Counted from the stretch's first letter, positions 25,188-33,354 are shown. The stretch is 64,000 nucleotides of DNA from Marinobacter manganoxydans MnI7-9 (GCF_000235625.1 NZ_AGTR01000014.1:1-64000); one strand, 5' to 3'. The notes: a model not told the origin generated them from the sequence alone. Made by a program: numbers and translations.

Positions 25188-25808
25188 TTACCCGGCAATT
25201 GAAGGACGGGCTGCGACTTTTGCGCGCCAGGCCTGGAGATTGGTCAGGGACTCGGGAATGTCCACCTTCGCGAAATCCGCAAACCCCAGGCCGGCAAAGG
25301 CGGTGATGTCTGCGACCGAGAAGCTGTCGCCTGCGAGAAACTCATTGTCCGCCAGAACGCTGTCAAGATAGGTCATGGTTGCGCTGGCAATTTCTTTCTG
25401 TTTATTACCCCATTCAGCACACTGCCAGGTTTCCAGATCCGGACCAAGCCCGGGGGTCGCGTGATGGAAATAGGCACCCACGGCATTCATCAGACCGTTT
25501 TCTGCCCGCAGATTCATCATTGCGATACGGGCACGCTCCGCTGGGGTTGTACCCATAAGGGACGGACCATCAAAGACGCCGTCGATATATTCGGTGATGG
25601 CATTGCACTGGGCGATGCAGGTGCCGTCGTCAAGTTCCAGCATGGGCACGGTGGCATCCGGGTTTTTCGTCTTGAACGCCTCGGAACGGTGCTCGCCGCC
25701 CATGACATCGACCGGGACGAATTCCACCTGGTTTGTTGCGCCTTTTTCTGCCAGAGCGATGCGAACGCGGAGCGGGTTCGGGAAGCCTTCGATATCGTAG
25801 ATTTTCAT
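25188..25808 (-). CDS. Glutathione S-transferase
   Basis: The 206-residue protein has the N-terminal thioredoxin-fold domain (MKIYDIEGFPNPLRVRIALA, cis-proline in DATVPMLELDDG, then IAQCNAITEYID) and an all-helical C-terminal domain with SVADITAFAGLGFADF. These show a Ure2/YfcG-like or similar GST that conjugates glutathione to electrophiles. The start was moved 95 codons inside the frame to the first residue of the GST fold. It is the first gene of the five-gene minus-strand run (GST, cupin, TetR, hydrolase, reductase), which reads as an electrophile detoxification cluster. Confidence 0.9.
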   Translation of the reverse strand: MKIYDIEGFPNPLRVRIALAEKGATNQVEFVPVDVMGGEHRSEAFKTKNPDATVPMLELDDGTCIAQCNAITEYIDGVFDGPSLMGTTPAERARIAMMNLRAENGLMNAVGAYFHHATPGLGPDLETWQCAEWGNKQKEIASATMTYLDSVLADNEFLAGDSFSVADITAFAGLGFADFAKVDIPESLTNLQAWRAKVAARPSIAG

Positions 25809-25849
25809 TGATTGCCTCTGTTGGTCATTAAACATGCGCCAATTAATCC

Positions 25850-25863
25850 ACCTATTAGTAGGT
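25850..25863. promoter_or_regulatory. Imperfect dyad upstream of the GST gene
   Basis: The sequence acctattagtaggt has four-base outer arms that pair exactly and near-symmetry inside, centred 45 bp upstream of the GST start. It is a plausible site for the TetR regulator encoded in the same cluster. The 25809-26070 interval otherwise shows no gene. Confidence 0.35.
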
Positions 25864-26070
25864 AGATGTGCAAGAGGCAATTTGATTGTTCTGCTTTTCT
25901 TTGCGCTGTTGACAAGACATTCCAAACGCCAAGAACAGCCCGGGCCTTCTTGCAGTACATAGCCAAACCAAAAAGCCAGCTTCTCAGTTAGACGATTTGA
26001 TAAATATCGAAGTGTTTTTGTTGAAAGAAGCGTGTGCGAAAGAGCAGCCGTGAATGTTCGCTTATGTTTA

Positions 26071-27357
26071 CTAGCGAACCTTTGGCAAGTCATCCCAGCT
26101 GGTCGTATACGCCGGCGACAAATGCCCCCGCCGCATCGCGTAGGCCGCAGGCCCTGCCTCTCTGGCCATGTAGACCGTCGCCCTGGACTTTCGGTTGATC
26201 GTATCCATCACCACCATCAGGCGCTCCGATCTGCCATTGTCTGGCACCTGCTCCGGGGCCGCTTGGAATAGATCCTCTTGAAGCCCCACTTCTTCCACTA
26301 GCTCCCCCAACATAACGCCGGCCTTTGCGTAATTAAATCCTTCCCGGTACATCGGTCGAAGCAGGTTCAGGGCCTGCTGCACAATAACCCGGGAGTCCTG
26401 GCTGGGCTGGATGAGCTTCACGCTGGCACTGCGTGAATACTGCGGTGCCGTCGTCTTGAACGGATTCGTTCGAATGAACACCATCAGCTCTCCCGCATAC
26501 TGCTGACCTCCCCGAAGTTTTTCGGTAGCGCGAGTCGCAAAGTGCACCACGGCTTCTTCCAGGTCGCTCAGTTTTTGAAGGGGCTGACCAAATGAACGGG
26601 AGCACATGATTTGTTTCTTGGGCGGTGGCACTTCATACCACGGCACACAGGGAATGCCGTTGAGTTCGCGGGCCGTGCGTTCCAACACGACAGAGAACTG
26701 TTTTCTGAGCGTTGCCAGATGGGTATCCGCTAACTGTAACGCCGTGACTATGCCCATGGCCTGAAGCCTGGCACGGAGTTTTCGCCCGACACCCCATACG
26801 TCCTCAACCGGTACGCGAGCCATCAGCCGCCGTTGCCGGGCGGGGTCCGTCAGATCGACTACGCCGCCGGTTGCCGGGTACTTCTTGGCGGCATGGTTGG
26901 CCAGCTTGGCCAGGGTTCGCGTAGGTGCAATGCCCACACAGACTGGCAAGCCGACGTTCTGATAAACCGTGTTCTTGATCTTCCGCCCAAAGTGCTCGAA
27001 AGACACCACCCGGTCAATGCCGGTCAGGTCCAGAAACGCTTCATCGATGGAATAGACATCTACTCGCGGAGCCAGGGCTTCAAGAGTGGTCATAACCCGT
27101 CTGCTCATATCGCCATAGAGGGTGTAGTTGGAGGAGAACACCTGGATGCCGTACCGGCGAATTTCCGGTTTGATGTGATGAACCGGCACGCCCATCTTGA
27201 TCCCCAGCGCCTTGGCTTCTTTGGAACGGGCGACGACGCAGCCGTCGTTGTTGGACAGCACCACAACCGGTGTATGACGCAGATCCGGACGGAACAGCTT
27301 CTCGCAGGAGGCATAGAAGTTATTACAGTCCACCAAGGCGAATACGGCTGTCTTCAT
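26071..27357 (-). CDS. umuC: DNA polymerase V catalytic subunit UmuC
   Basis: This 428-residue Y-family polymerase copies past DNA lesions during the SOS response. The palm motifs are present: FALVDCNNFYASCEKLF (first metal aspartate) and YSIDEAFLDLTG (DE pair); the finger region RHTPVVVLSNNDGCVVARS and the helix-hairpin-helix VPVEDVWGVGRKLRARLQAM follow, then the little-finger domain and the UmuC-type C-terminal tail. The start is the ATG that overlaps the upstream stop (ATGA), because everything upstream in the frame is outside the UmuC family. It needs UmuD' from 28106-28549 and RecA. It is the third gene of an SOS-controlled operon. Confidence 0.95.
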   Translation of the reverse strand: MKTAVFALVDCNNFYASCEKLFRPDLRHTPVVVLSNNDGCVVARSKEAKALGIKMGVPVHHIKPEIRRYGIQVFSSNYTLYGDMSRRVMTTLEALAPRVDVYSIDEAFLDLTGIDRVVSFEHFGRKIKNTVYQNVGLPVCVGIAPTRTLAKLANHAAKKYPATGGVVDLTDPARQRRLMARVPVEDVWGVGRKLRARLQAMGIVTALQLADTHLATLRKQFSVVLERTARELNGIPCVPWYEVPPPKKQIMCSRSFGQPLQKLSDLEEAVVHFATRATEKLRGGQQYAGELMVFIRTNPFKTTAPQYSRSASVKLIQPSQDSRVIVQQALNLLRPMYREGFNYAKAGVMLGELVEEVGLQEDLFQAAPEQVPDNGRSERLMVVMDTINRKSRATVYMAREAGPAAYAMRRGHLSPAYTTSWDDLPKVR

Positions 27358-28109
27358 CCGGCTTTGGCCTGTTCCCGGTACAACGCAGCCCCGAGAGCGG
27401 CAAAGTAACACTGAAAGGCGTCATTTATCCGCTGGCGATGCTCGCCCTGCGGATACAGACCCGCCTTGGCTTCATGAGAGTGAACGGTTCCGTTTACCAG
27501 AAATCGGTTACGCGGCTGGCTGTCTTCAATGAAGGCTTCAAAGGCGCGAGCGCACAGCTCCTCCGGCTTGGTGTAATAAACCGTTCTCAAGTGCTGATCG
27601 GCCATCAGGGAGGCCCTGAACAAAGTGCTGGGTGCAGTGCCGTCCTCCGTCAGCATGATGGCCTGGAAGCAGGCGCCTAGCCGTTCATTCAGTGGGTGGG
27701 GTTTACTGCTTACGCTGTTCAGCCAGGCACTGGAGGCGAAGGCAAAGCCGAACGGTCCGGCATTCCGGTAAGCTTTGCCACCCATGTAGTGATCAAAGGC
27801 GTGAAACCACTCATGAGCGAGGCTACCTGCACCGGCGTTCTTGGCCAGCGCCAGCTGCCGGGTGGCAGGGATATAGTGCGCCGCCACGCCCAGCCGGCCG
27901 CCGATGCCATACTGCAGGCCCAGCGTGCTCCTTAGGGAGATCAATGGTTCCGGTCCTCGCAGGATCGTCATCAAATCACACAGCGCCTGATAAAACCGGC
28001 CGGCTGCCCGGCCCCGCTCCTGGGGCGTCACCCAGCGTCCGACCTCGATGCTGCGAAAATCGAACCGTCGTCTTACGGTGACAAAGGATACTGCCGATTC
28101 AGGTGTCAT
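27354..28109 (-). CDS. CLCA_X-like HExxH protein in the umuDC operon
   Basis: The 251-residue protein lies between umuD and umuC and overlaps both by four bases (ATGA at each junction), so it is translated with them. The clearest feature is LAHEWFHAFDHYMGGKAYRN near residue 97, an HExxH zinc-metalloprotease motif; a glutamate for the third ligand could be in TKPEELCARAFEAFIED, a family-like EExxARxFE helix. This is the pattern of the CLCA_X/LPD1-like proteins sometimes found near SOS polymerases. No signal peptide, so cytoplasmic. The function is unknown; it could be a protease acting on UmuD or UmuC, or an inactive scaffold. The motif alone does not prove activity. Confidence 0.75.
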   Translation of the reverse strand: MTPESAVSFVTVRRRFDFRSIEVGRWVTPQERGRAAGRFYQALCDLMTILRGPEPLISLRSTLGLQYGIGGRLGVAAHYIPATRQLALAKNAGAGSLAHEWFHAFDHYMGGKAYRNAGPFGFAFASSAWLNSVSSKPHPLNERLGACFQAIMLTEDGTAPSTLFRASLMADQHLRTVYYTKPEELCARAFEAFIEDSQPRNRFLVNGTVHSHEAKAGLYPQGEHRQRINDAFQCYFAALGAALYREQAKAG

Positions 28110-28549
28110 CCCTGGCCTCCCCGCTTGAGTGACCGAATGACGTTGGTGACCACCCCAAACACCTCCATCACCATATCGCCCTCGACGGTAATAGGCCGGT
28201 ACGCTGAATTCCTTGGAAGGAGGCGAACAGGCGGTGGCGTCAAATGCAACTGCTTGACCGTCATCTCGCTTTCCAGGCTGGCGATGATGATGTCTCCGTG
28301 CTTGGCTCTCAGCGACCGGTCCACCACCAGGACATCGCCGGGATAGATGCCAGCCTCGATCATGGACTCTCCCTGAACACGCACGAAGAATGTGGCCGCA
28401 GGATGCTGGATGCAGAGCTCGTTCAGATCGATGGTTTTCTCAATGTAGTCCTCCGCCGGAGATGGGAAGCCAGCCGAGACCCGTTCCAGAAACATCGGAA
28501 TGTTCAGGCGGGAGAAGGATTCAAAGTCACCAAGCAGAATGCAGGACAT
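28106..28549 (-). CDS. umuD: UmuD, LexA-like self-cleaving subunit of polymerase V
   Basis: The 147-residue protein is a S24 peptidase: the cleavage site is the Ala-Gly pair in RVSAGFPSPAEDYIEKTIDL (residues 26-27), the nucleophile serine is in RVQGESMIEAGIYPGD (near 60), and the general-base lysine is in SEMTVKQLHL (near 97). RecA filament induces self-cleavage to UmuD', which joins UmuC to form polymerase V. A perfect-core LexA box lies 14 bp upstream of the ATG. Its stop overlaps the HExxH gene start by four bases. Confidence 0.94.
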   Translation of the reverse strand: MSCILLGDFESFSRLNIPMFLERVSAGFPSPAEDYIEKTIDLNELCIQHPAATFFVRVQGESMIEAGIYPGDVLVVDRSLRAKHGDIIIASLESEMTVKQLHLTPPPVRLLPRNSAYRPITVEGDMVMEVFGVVTNVIRSLKRGGQG

Positions 28550-28562
28550 GCTTTACACCGAA

Positions 28563-28582
28563 TACTGTTTGAATATACAGTA
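28563..28582 (-). promoter_or_regulatory. LexA (SOS) box
   Basis: The 20-bp sequence TACTGTTTGAATATACAGTA keeps CTGT-N8-ACAG with symmetric flanking TA bases, the gammaproteobacterial LexA site. It is immediately upstream of umuD. A TATATT on the minus strand inside the box could be the -10, so LexA would block polymerase binding. The plus-strand small gene at 28678 lies about 95 bp away on the other side. Confidence 0.92.
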
Positions 28583-28677
28583 TTTTGGAAAGATAATACG
28601 TATGGGTCAACCCATCATTGGGCACAGTGTTTTATACTCGGACTAATACAGCTGCCAGGAAGGCGGGAGGAGTCTGT

Positions 28678-28836
28678 ATGAAAAGCGTAGTACTGATGTT
28701 TGTTGGGGGCTTAGTGGGAGGCCTGATTGGGCCAGTGACAGCACTGGTGAGTGTGGCAGCCGGTTACGTGTTAGGTCGCGCTCTGACACATTCGGTCGCA
28801 CCGAAGCCGAGTGAGGAACAGTCGCACTGTCGTTAA
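28678..28836 (+). CDS. Small hydrophobic membrane protein, 52 aa
   Basis: A short frame starting MKSVVLMFVGGLVGGLIGPV encodes one or two membrane helices and a polar tail ending EEQSHCR. GGGAGG lies seven bases before the ATG, which is good support for translation. It is divergent from the umuD operon, and the LexA box is about 95 bp away, so it could respond to SOS, but there is no independent evidence. Glycine zippers (GGLVGGLIG) suggest helix packing, as in small stress-linked membrane proteins. Confidence 0.6.
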   Translation: MKSVVLMFVGGLVGGLIGPVTALVSVAAGYVLGRALTHSVAPKPSEEQSHCR

Positions 28837-28853
28837 CGCAGCCCCTCGTAGCA

Positions 28854-29396
28854 TTAATCCTTCACATGCTCCCGAACAAGCTCTAGCGCTTCTTCCATGT
28901 GCTCAAACCGGTGACTCCCGCCCTCAAAGCTGTGTACCGAAAAATAACCCCCAAGCTCCCTGACGGTGTCGTTCCACGGAAGCAGTTCATCCCCCTGATC
29001 CAGCAGTACTAACCCGCTGCCATAGTGGGTGAAAGGATAGTAGCTAGAAACCACTTCGTCCGTCAGTTGATAGGCCTGCCCCTGATGATCGACACCCGGC
29101 CCTATCCAGGACTTGAGAGCGTGGGCAGGCTCCGTCACCGGGTTGATGGCAACAAACGGAATACCCGCTTCGGCTCCCAGAATACCCGCCAGCCATCCTC
29201 CCATCGAAGTCCCAACCAGAAGATCCGGGTTCACTTGCATCAGCTTGTCCAAGCTCTCTTCGATAACGTCTTCCGAGCCTTGGGTGTAATCGATGTCGTG
29301 ACCATAGACAGGACCAACCCTGGCGAGCGTTTTGAGTTTGTCGCTGTTGATATCGAAGCGGCTGGCGAAGCCATGGAGGTAGTAGATTTTTGGCAT
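28854..29396 (-). CDS. YqiA/YcfP-family alpha/beta hydrolase
   Basis: The 180-residue protein matches the small esterase family YqiA (UPF0227): MPKIYYLHGFASRFDINSDK, the nucleophile elbow VGTSMGGWLAGILGAE, the acid-side LLDQGDELLPWND and the catalytic histidine in EGGSHRFEHMEEAL. These are typical short acyl or palmitoyl-type esterases of the cytoplasm. The ATG was chosen because homologues start at MxxxYYLHGF; the frame extends three codons upstream to a GTG. The neighbours, the SOS operon and an integrase cluster, give no clue to substrate. Confidence 0.83.
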   Translation of the reverse strand: MPKIYYLHGFASRFDINSDKLKTLARVGPVYGHDIDYTQGSEDVIEESLDKLMQVNPDLLVGTSMGGWLAGILGAEAGIPFVAINPVTEPAHALKSWIGPGVDHQGQAYQLTDEVVSSYYPFTHYGSGLVLLDQGDELLPWNDTVRELGGYFSVHSFEGGSHRFEHMEEALELVREHVKD

Positions 29397-29501
29397 ATCC
29401 TTCACTAGGGACGCTATATTTTTCCTGACCTTAGCACCGTTGGCGGGTAAATGCCTGCTTCCTAGCCCAAGCGCTATCCCCTCGCACCGCCGGATAAAGA
29501 A

Positions 29502-29532
29502 AGGGGTGTGGCCGCAACGTGCTCACACCCCT
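29502..29532 (-). terminator. Hairpin after the HD-domain gene
   Basis: Arms aggggtgtg (29502-29510) and cacacccct (29524-29532) pair perfectly with a 13-base loop. It lies just downstream of the minus-strand HD gene stop, and is followed on that strand by TCTTT, a weak U tract. Confidence 0.45.
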
Positions 29533-29552
29533 CACTGTCGTTTTCATCTGCC

Positions 29553-30509
29553 TCATCCATGAGCTTCGATTGATGGCCGCCAATACACGTTGCTTCCAAG
29601 CCGCCCAAAACCGATTGGCTGGCGCTTTCGGTAGGCCTTCCGCTGATTGTCAGCCATGGCACTCTGGGCATCTGCGTCACGAACATAGCGGGCAAGCGTC
29701 ATGGCAGGGGTGGCACCGTAGCGCGCGCCGGGGGAGGCGCAGGTCCAAATGTGCCGGAGTGCAAGCGCCGCATCAGGGTCTACCCTGTCGAGATAAGCCA
29801 GACCGTAGGCGCAGGCCTCCAGAGTTAGGTCGGCGTGGTCGCACAACCTTGCGGTTGCTGTCGGCTTACCCCACGTATCATAAGTGTAGGTTTTGCCAAT
29901 GTCGTGCAACAAACCAGCGACGAAACCGAGCTCCTGAAGCTCCCAAGGCATCTCGGGTTCATTGGCCTCCGTCATGACCAGTACGTTCTTCGCCACCTCT
30001 AGGGAATGAGCCAGCAGACCGCCGGGCTCACTGTGGTGGTAATTCCTGCTCGCCGGAGCTTTCAGGAAAACCTCCAATCTGTCACGGCGCTCCAATACTC
30101 GCTTTATGAACATCTGTAATGGGGCTGACCGCAAAGACCGTACCGCAGCAACCAGCTGATCCAATGCCTCCGGCTTAGGGCAGAACGTCCGTGGCAAAGT
30201 CTGCAGTGCAGGCAAGCCGGCAACGTCTGCCTGCAACGGGCGGCGGATATCGGTCAGCAGGATCTCACTTTCCTCCGCACCAACACACACTTGCCCTTTG
30301 ACCACGACCAGATCCATGTGGCCCAAATGCTCTGGAATCAATATAGAACCAATTACCGCCAGAACCACGATGTCGCTGGCACAGCTGCTCAACCGAAGTT
30401 TCAGATACGGAATGCCTTCATCATCAAAACAGGCAACACGCCCCGTCAGTCGGTAGGTGCCTTTAAAAGTTTCCTGCATCAACGGGCGTAGATCATTCAG
30501 TTTCATCAC
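29553..30509 (-). CDS. HD-domain protein, YhaM/TraI-like
   Basis: The 318-residue protein has an N-terminal OB-like beta segment (YRLTGRVACFDDEGIPYLKL, DLVVVKGQVCVGAEESEIL), which occurs in nucleic-acid-binding HD proteins, and an HD phosphohydrolase domain. The metal-binding signatures are NYHHSEPGGLLAHSLEVAKN and FVAGLLHDIGKTYTY, then LTLEACAYGLAYL and the late histidine region ALRHIW. The combination resembles YhaM-type 3'-5' exonuclease or the TraI-type HD domain found on integrative elements. It overlaps the integrase gene by 17 bp and is the last gene of the integrase operon, so it probably belongs to the mobile element. Confidence 0.75.
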   Translation of the reverse strand: MMKLNDLRPLMQETFKGTYRLTGRVACFDDEGIPYLKLRLSSCASDIVVLAVIGSILIPEHLGHMDLVVVKGQVCVGAEESEILLTDIRRPLQADVAGLPALQTLPRTFCPKPEALDQLVAAVRSLRSAPLQMFIKRVLERRDRLEVFLKAPASRNYHHSEPGGLLAHSLEVAKNVLVMTEANEPEMPWELQELGFVAGLLHDIGKTYTYDTWGKPTATARLCDHADLTLEACAYGLAYLDRVDPDAALALRHIWTCASPGARYGATPAMTLARYVRDADAQSAMADNQRKAYRKRQPIGFGRLGSNVYWRPSIEAHG

Positions 30510-31716
30510 CTACCTCCTTATCGTTTTCGATGACCCGACTCTGAATCAGGCGCTCAAAGGCGCTGCCATCCATGCGAGTCAGGTTCGGGATATAGCGGGA
30601 ATACACTTTAAACAGCATTTCCGTTGAGGAATGGCCCAGAGTGCGGGCGACCCATTCCGGGTTTTCACCCGACGCGAGGAGTAGCGTCGCCGCTGTATGC
30701 CGGGTCTGGTAGGGACGGCGTTTCTTCAGCTTGAGGTGTTCCAACAAAGGGTACCAAACACGCTTGGTCACGTTATTGTGGTCCAGTGGCTCTCCCAGCC
30801 GGTTACAGAATACGAACTTGCTGAACTTGCCGGTGGCCTCGTACTGGGATTTGAGTGCCTGGTACACGGGGCCAAACATGGGAATTTCCCGTTGAGAGCC
30901 GTCCGTTTTTGTGTACTCGGTTTGGCCGTGGATGAGTGTTTCACGTACCAGGATTTCCCGCTTTTCGAAATCCACGTACTCCCACTTGAGGCCATCAACC
31001 TCCCCCGTTCGCATGCCGGTGTAAAAACGCACCAGGTAGTAGTTGTGGTAATCCTCTCTGACCGTTTCGAGGATCTTTTCTACCTCATTCAGGGAGAAGG
31101 GCTCGATGTGTACCTTCTGCTGTTTCAGCGGCTTGATATTCAGATAGGGATTCGTGAAGTCAAACCGCTCCGCCGCCTCCGTCAGAATCATTCGCAGAAT
31201 GGTCATGTGGCTGTTGATGGTCTTGGGCGACATCAAACCACTCGCCCCCCTTCCCTTCCGCCGAGCCATCTTGTTACGTGCAGCCAAAATGTCTGGCTTG
31301 GAAATCTCGCCTACCCGTTTATTTTTGAAAGCTGGCTTCAGAGAGCTAGCCAGAATGGATTCCACATTACGCGTGTGGGAGTTCCGCCACTGGATTTTCG
31401 ATTCGAGAAACCACTGGTCAGCGAAGTCTGTGAACAGAGGAGTATCTGATTCTGACTGACCAAGAACACCCTCACCATTTGTGGGAAGGACCCCAGCGTC
31501 CTCAAGCTTTTTGAGGTTTTTGCTTCCCGGAAAGAACTCGGCGTAGTCAAAATCCCCGACCAACATTTTGGCTTCCATTCGCTGGATCAATGTCTCCAGC
31601 TGTTTACGGTTGCGGGCGGTGTCACTCAATAGAGTCTGCTCCCTGCAGCGTATTCCTTGGTACCGGAAATCGATAAAGAGCTTTTTTGTATCGACTCGTG
31701 CTCGCACCTTAGCCAT
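30493..31716 (-). CDS. Tyrosine recombinase (integrase) of a genomic island
   Basis: The protein (407 residues from the ATG after GGAGG) has an Arm-DNA-binding N-terminus (MAKVRARVDTKKLFIDFRYQ), a SAM-like core-binding domain (near 95-190) and the catalytic domain. The active site is complete: RFYTGMRTGEVDGLKW (first Arg), HTAATLLLASG with TRH (His-x-x-Arg pair is in YQTRHTAATL), GHSS and the tyrosine nucleophile in FKVYSRYI. It integrates and excises the element. The initiator tRNA-Met at 32522 is the natural attachment site, 0.8 kb away with the small control genes between, but I found no duplicated tRNA end on the left. The start was placed 35 codons inside the frame. Confidence 0.92.
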   Translation of the reverse strand: MAKVRARVDTKKLFIDFRYQGIRCREQTLLSDTARNRKQLETLIQRMEAKMLVGDFDYAEFFPGSKNLKKLEDAGVLPTNGEGVLGQSESDTPLFTDFADQWFLESKIQWRNSHTRNVESILASSLKPAFKNKRVGEISKPDILAARNKMARRKGRGASGLMSPKTINSHMTILRMILTEAAERFDFTNPYLNIKPLKQQKVHIEPFSLNEVEKILETVREDYHNYYLVRFYTGMRTGEVDGLKWEYVDFEKREILVRETLIHGQTEYTKTDGSQREIPMFGPVYQALKSQYEATGKFSKFVFCNRLGEPLDHNNVTKRVWYPLLEHLKLKKRRPYQTRHTAATLLLASGENPEWVARTLGHSSTEMLFKVYSRYIPNLTRMDGSAFERLIQSRVIENDKEVGDETE

Positions 31717-31942
31717 GACAAACACCTCCGCTCGCCATCGGGATGGCCAGATTGTTCTGAGCCATGCTGAGCATGTCCTCCTCGATGATCTCCCAGATGT
31801 AGAGGATTTTTCGGCCGCCAAATGGACGAATATAATGTTTACCCTCCAACAGGACGCTGTCTTTCAGACACTGACGGATGGTCCGGGGGTCATACTTGAT
31901 ACGCTCTGATAGCTCTTCAGTTGTCAGGTACGTGTTGTTCAT
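31709..31942 (-). CDS. Excisionase-like winged-helix protein
   Basis: The 77-residue basic helix-turn-helix protein MNNTYLTTEELSERIKYDPR has the AlpA/Xis-type HTH: STEELSERIKYDPRTIRQCLK, then the wing HYIRPFGGRKILYIW. Such proteins bend attachment DNA for excision or activate the integrase gene. It lies directly upstream of the integrase, overlapping it by eight bases, and AGGAG precedes the ATG by eight bases. It is under the divergent repressor at 32071 and its operator. Confidence 0.8.
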   Translation of the reverse strand: MNNTYLTTEELSERIKYDPRTIRQCLKDSVLLEGKHYIRPFGGRKILYIWEIIEEDMLSMAQNNLAIPMASGGVCHG

Positions 31943-31967
31943 GAGAACATCTCCTTTCGCCAATCAA

Positions 31968-32001
31968 TGATCAGTTGATAACTTTTGTTATCACTTGATC
32001 A
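31968..32001. promoter_or_regulatory. 34-bp dyad operator between int-xis and the repressor
   Basis: Arms 31968-31982 (tgatcagttgataac) and 31987-32001 are reverse complements at 13 of 15 positions and flank TTTT. It sits 26 bp upstream of the excisionase start and about 70 bp before the repressor ATG, in the middle of the divergent promoter region. It is a good candidate site for the repressor encoded at 32071. Confidence 0.7.
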
Positions 32002-32070
32002 CCAATATACGCCACATAGCGATAATTGCAAGTGGCGTTTGATTATTTGTTTTATCAAACGAGCAGAGAG

Positions 32071-32328
32071 ATGATCCGTTTCCATTTGAAGGAATTGATA
32101 GCAGATAAGGAATTTGCCGAGAAACGACGAATCACTATTGGTGAAATTGCTAAGGACACCGGCATCAACAGGATGACACTGTCGAAAATCATCAACCACC
32201 CCGGCCACAGCACAGTGACGGACAACATTGATAAGCTATGCACTTATTTCGACTGTTCGGTTGAGCAATTAATCACGCACATCAAGGAAGTCTCGGACGA
32301 GTCGGAAGGATCTGAAGGCGAAAAGTGA
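32071..32328 (+). CDS. Phage-type HTH repressor (XRE family)
   Basis: The 85-residue protein MIRFHLKELIADKEFAEKRR has a Cro/CI helix-turn-helix: ITIGEIAKDTGINRMTLSKI is the DNA-contact pair and CTYFDCSVEQLITHI the closing helix, with an acidic tail (DESEGSEGEK). It is divergent from the excisionase-integrase genes and should repress them by binding the dyad in between. The frame upstream to a TTG is less likely than this ATG, which keeps the fold intact. It is similar to the short XRE regulators on integrative elements. Confidence 0.85.
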   Translation: MIRFHLKELIADKEFAEKRRITIGEIAKDTGINRMTLSKIINHPGHSTVTDNIDKLCTYFDCSVEQLITHIKEVSDESEGSEGEK

Positions 32329-32480
32329 CTCTCTTTCTTGGCATGCGGGCAGAAGCTAATGCCCCGTGCCCCAGAAGACTTACGGTCAACAACGAAGAGG
32401 GGCCAAAATATCCAAGTCGGAAATTGGCACGCATAGGGCACGATGAGGGCACGGAGAAAATTTCAGACTCAGAAAACAAA

Positions 32481-32513
32481 AAAGGCAGACCAGTAACCAA
32501 CTGATCTGCCTTT
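32481..32513. terminator. Bidirectional intrinsic terminator after the tRNA
   Basis: Arms aaaggcagaccagt (32481-32494) and actgatctgccttt (32500-32513) pair at all but one position, which is a G-U wobble. Runs of A and T flank both sides, so it can end the minus-strand tRNA transcript and the plus-strand repressor transcript. Confidence 0.88.
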
Positions 32514-32521
32514 CTTTTATG

Positions 32522-32598
<77 letters not shown>

Positions 32599-32642
32599 TC
32601 AAAACTGGTTGTTTACCGGGCTACCCCGATCAACGTGCGCGT

Positions 32643-32671
32643 ATATTAATGATTGGATTCAAAACTGTCAA
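32643..32671 (-). promoter_or_regulatory. Sigma-70 promoter of tRNA-fMet
   Basis: On the minus strand TTGACA (32666-32671) and TAATAT (32643-32648) are separated by exactly 17 bp, followed by ACGCGCAC, a GC-rich discriminator of the kind found on stringently controlled stable-RNA promoters. The -35 overlaps the end of rnhB, so the tRNA promoter is inside the rnhB 3' end. Confidence 0.85.
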
Positions 32672-33354
32672 TCGATATCTTCGAAAAGGTCTGCCCGGTA
32701 CTGAAGCTCTTCGGGCTCTGGGGCAGCGTGATCTTGATAGAATCCCACTGTTTCAATCACTTCCTGAACAGGTCGAAAGGAGCGGCGGTGTTCAATGGTT
32801 GCTCCGAGGCGGCGCAGGGCCTCCAGATGGACCGGGGTCGGATAACCTTTGTGCTGCGCCAGGCCGAACCCGGGGAAACGCGCTTCCAGCGCTTCCATTT
32901 CCCGGTCACGGGTTACTTTGGCAATAATAGAAGCGGCGCTGATGGCAGCCACCCGACTGTCGCCTTTGACAACCGGTTCCGACGGCCAGCGCCACTTGGG
33001 ACAGCGATTACCATCCACCAGAACGTACTCAGGCACCACAGCCAGCCCCGACACTGCGCGCTCCATAGCCAGCATTGTGGCCTGGTAGATATTCAGCCGG
33101 TCGATTTCGTGGGACTCGCACCGGCCAATGCTCCAGGCTTTGGCATCCTCGAGAATCTGATCGTAGAGGGCGTTGCGACGCTTCTCGGTCAGCTTCTTTG
33201 AGTCAGCCAGGCCTGCGATTGGCCGGTCCGGATCCAGAATGACCGCCGCAGTCACGACGGCCCCGATGAGCGGCCCCCGACCGACCTCGTCCACACCGGC
33301 AAGCAAGGAACCGTTGTAACGACACTCGAAGGGTGGCAAAGGGCTCTTGGGCAT
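32668..33354 (-). CDS. rnhB: Ribonuclease HII
   Basis: The 228-residue enzyme removes ribonucleotides from DNA. The catalytic residues are in [20 protein letters not shown] (DE pair), KLTEKRR, and the later aspartates in VDGNRCPKW and [17 protein letters not shown]. It is last in the lpxD-fabZ-lpxA-lpxB-rnhB order, as in most gammaproteobacteria, and its ATG overlaps the lpxB stop by one base. The tRNA-fMet promoter overlaps its end. Confidence 0.95.
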   Translation of the reverse strand: MPKSPLPPFECRYNGSLLAGVDEVGRGPLIGAVVTAAVILDPDRPIAGLADSKKLTEKRRNALYDQILEDAKAWSIGRCESHEIDRLNIYQATMLAMERAVSGLAVVPEYVLVDGNRCPKWRWPSEPVVKGDSRVAAISAASIIAKVTRDREMEALEARFPGFGLAQHKGYPTPVHLEALRRLGATIEHRRSFRPVQEVIETVGFYQDHAAPEPEELQYRADLFEDID

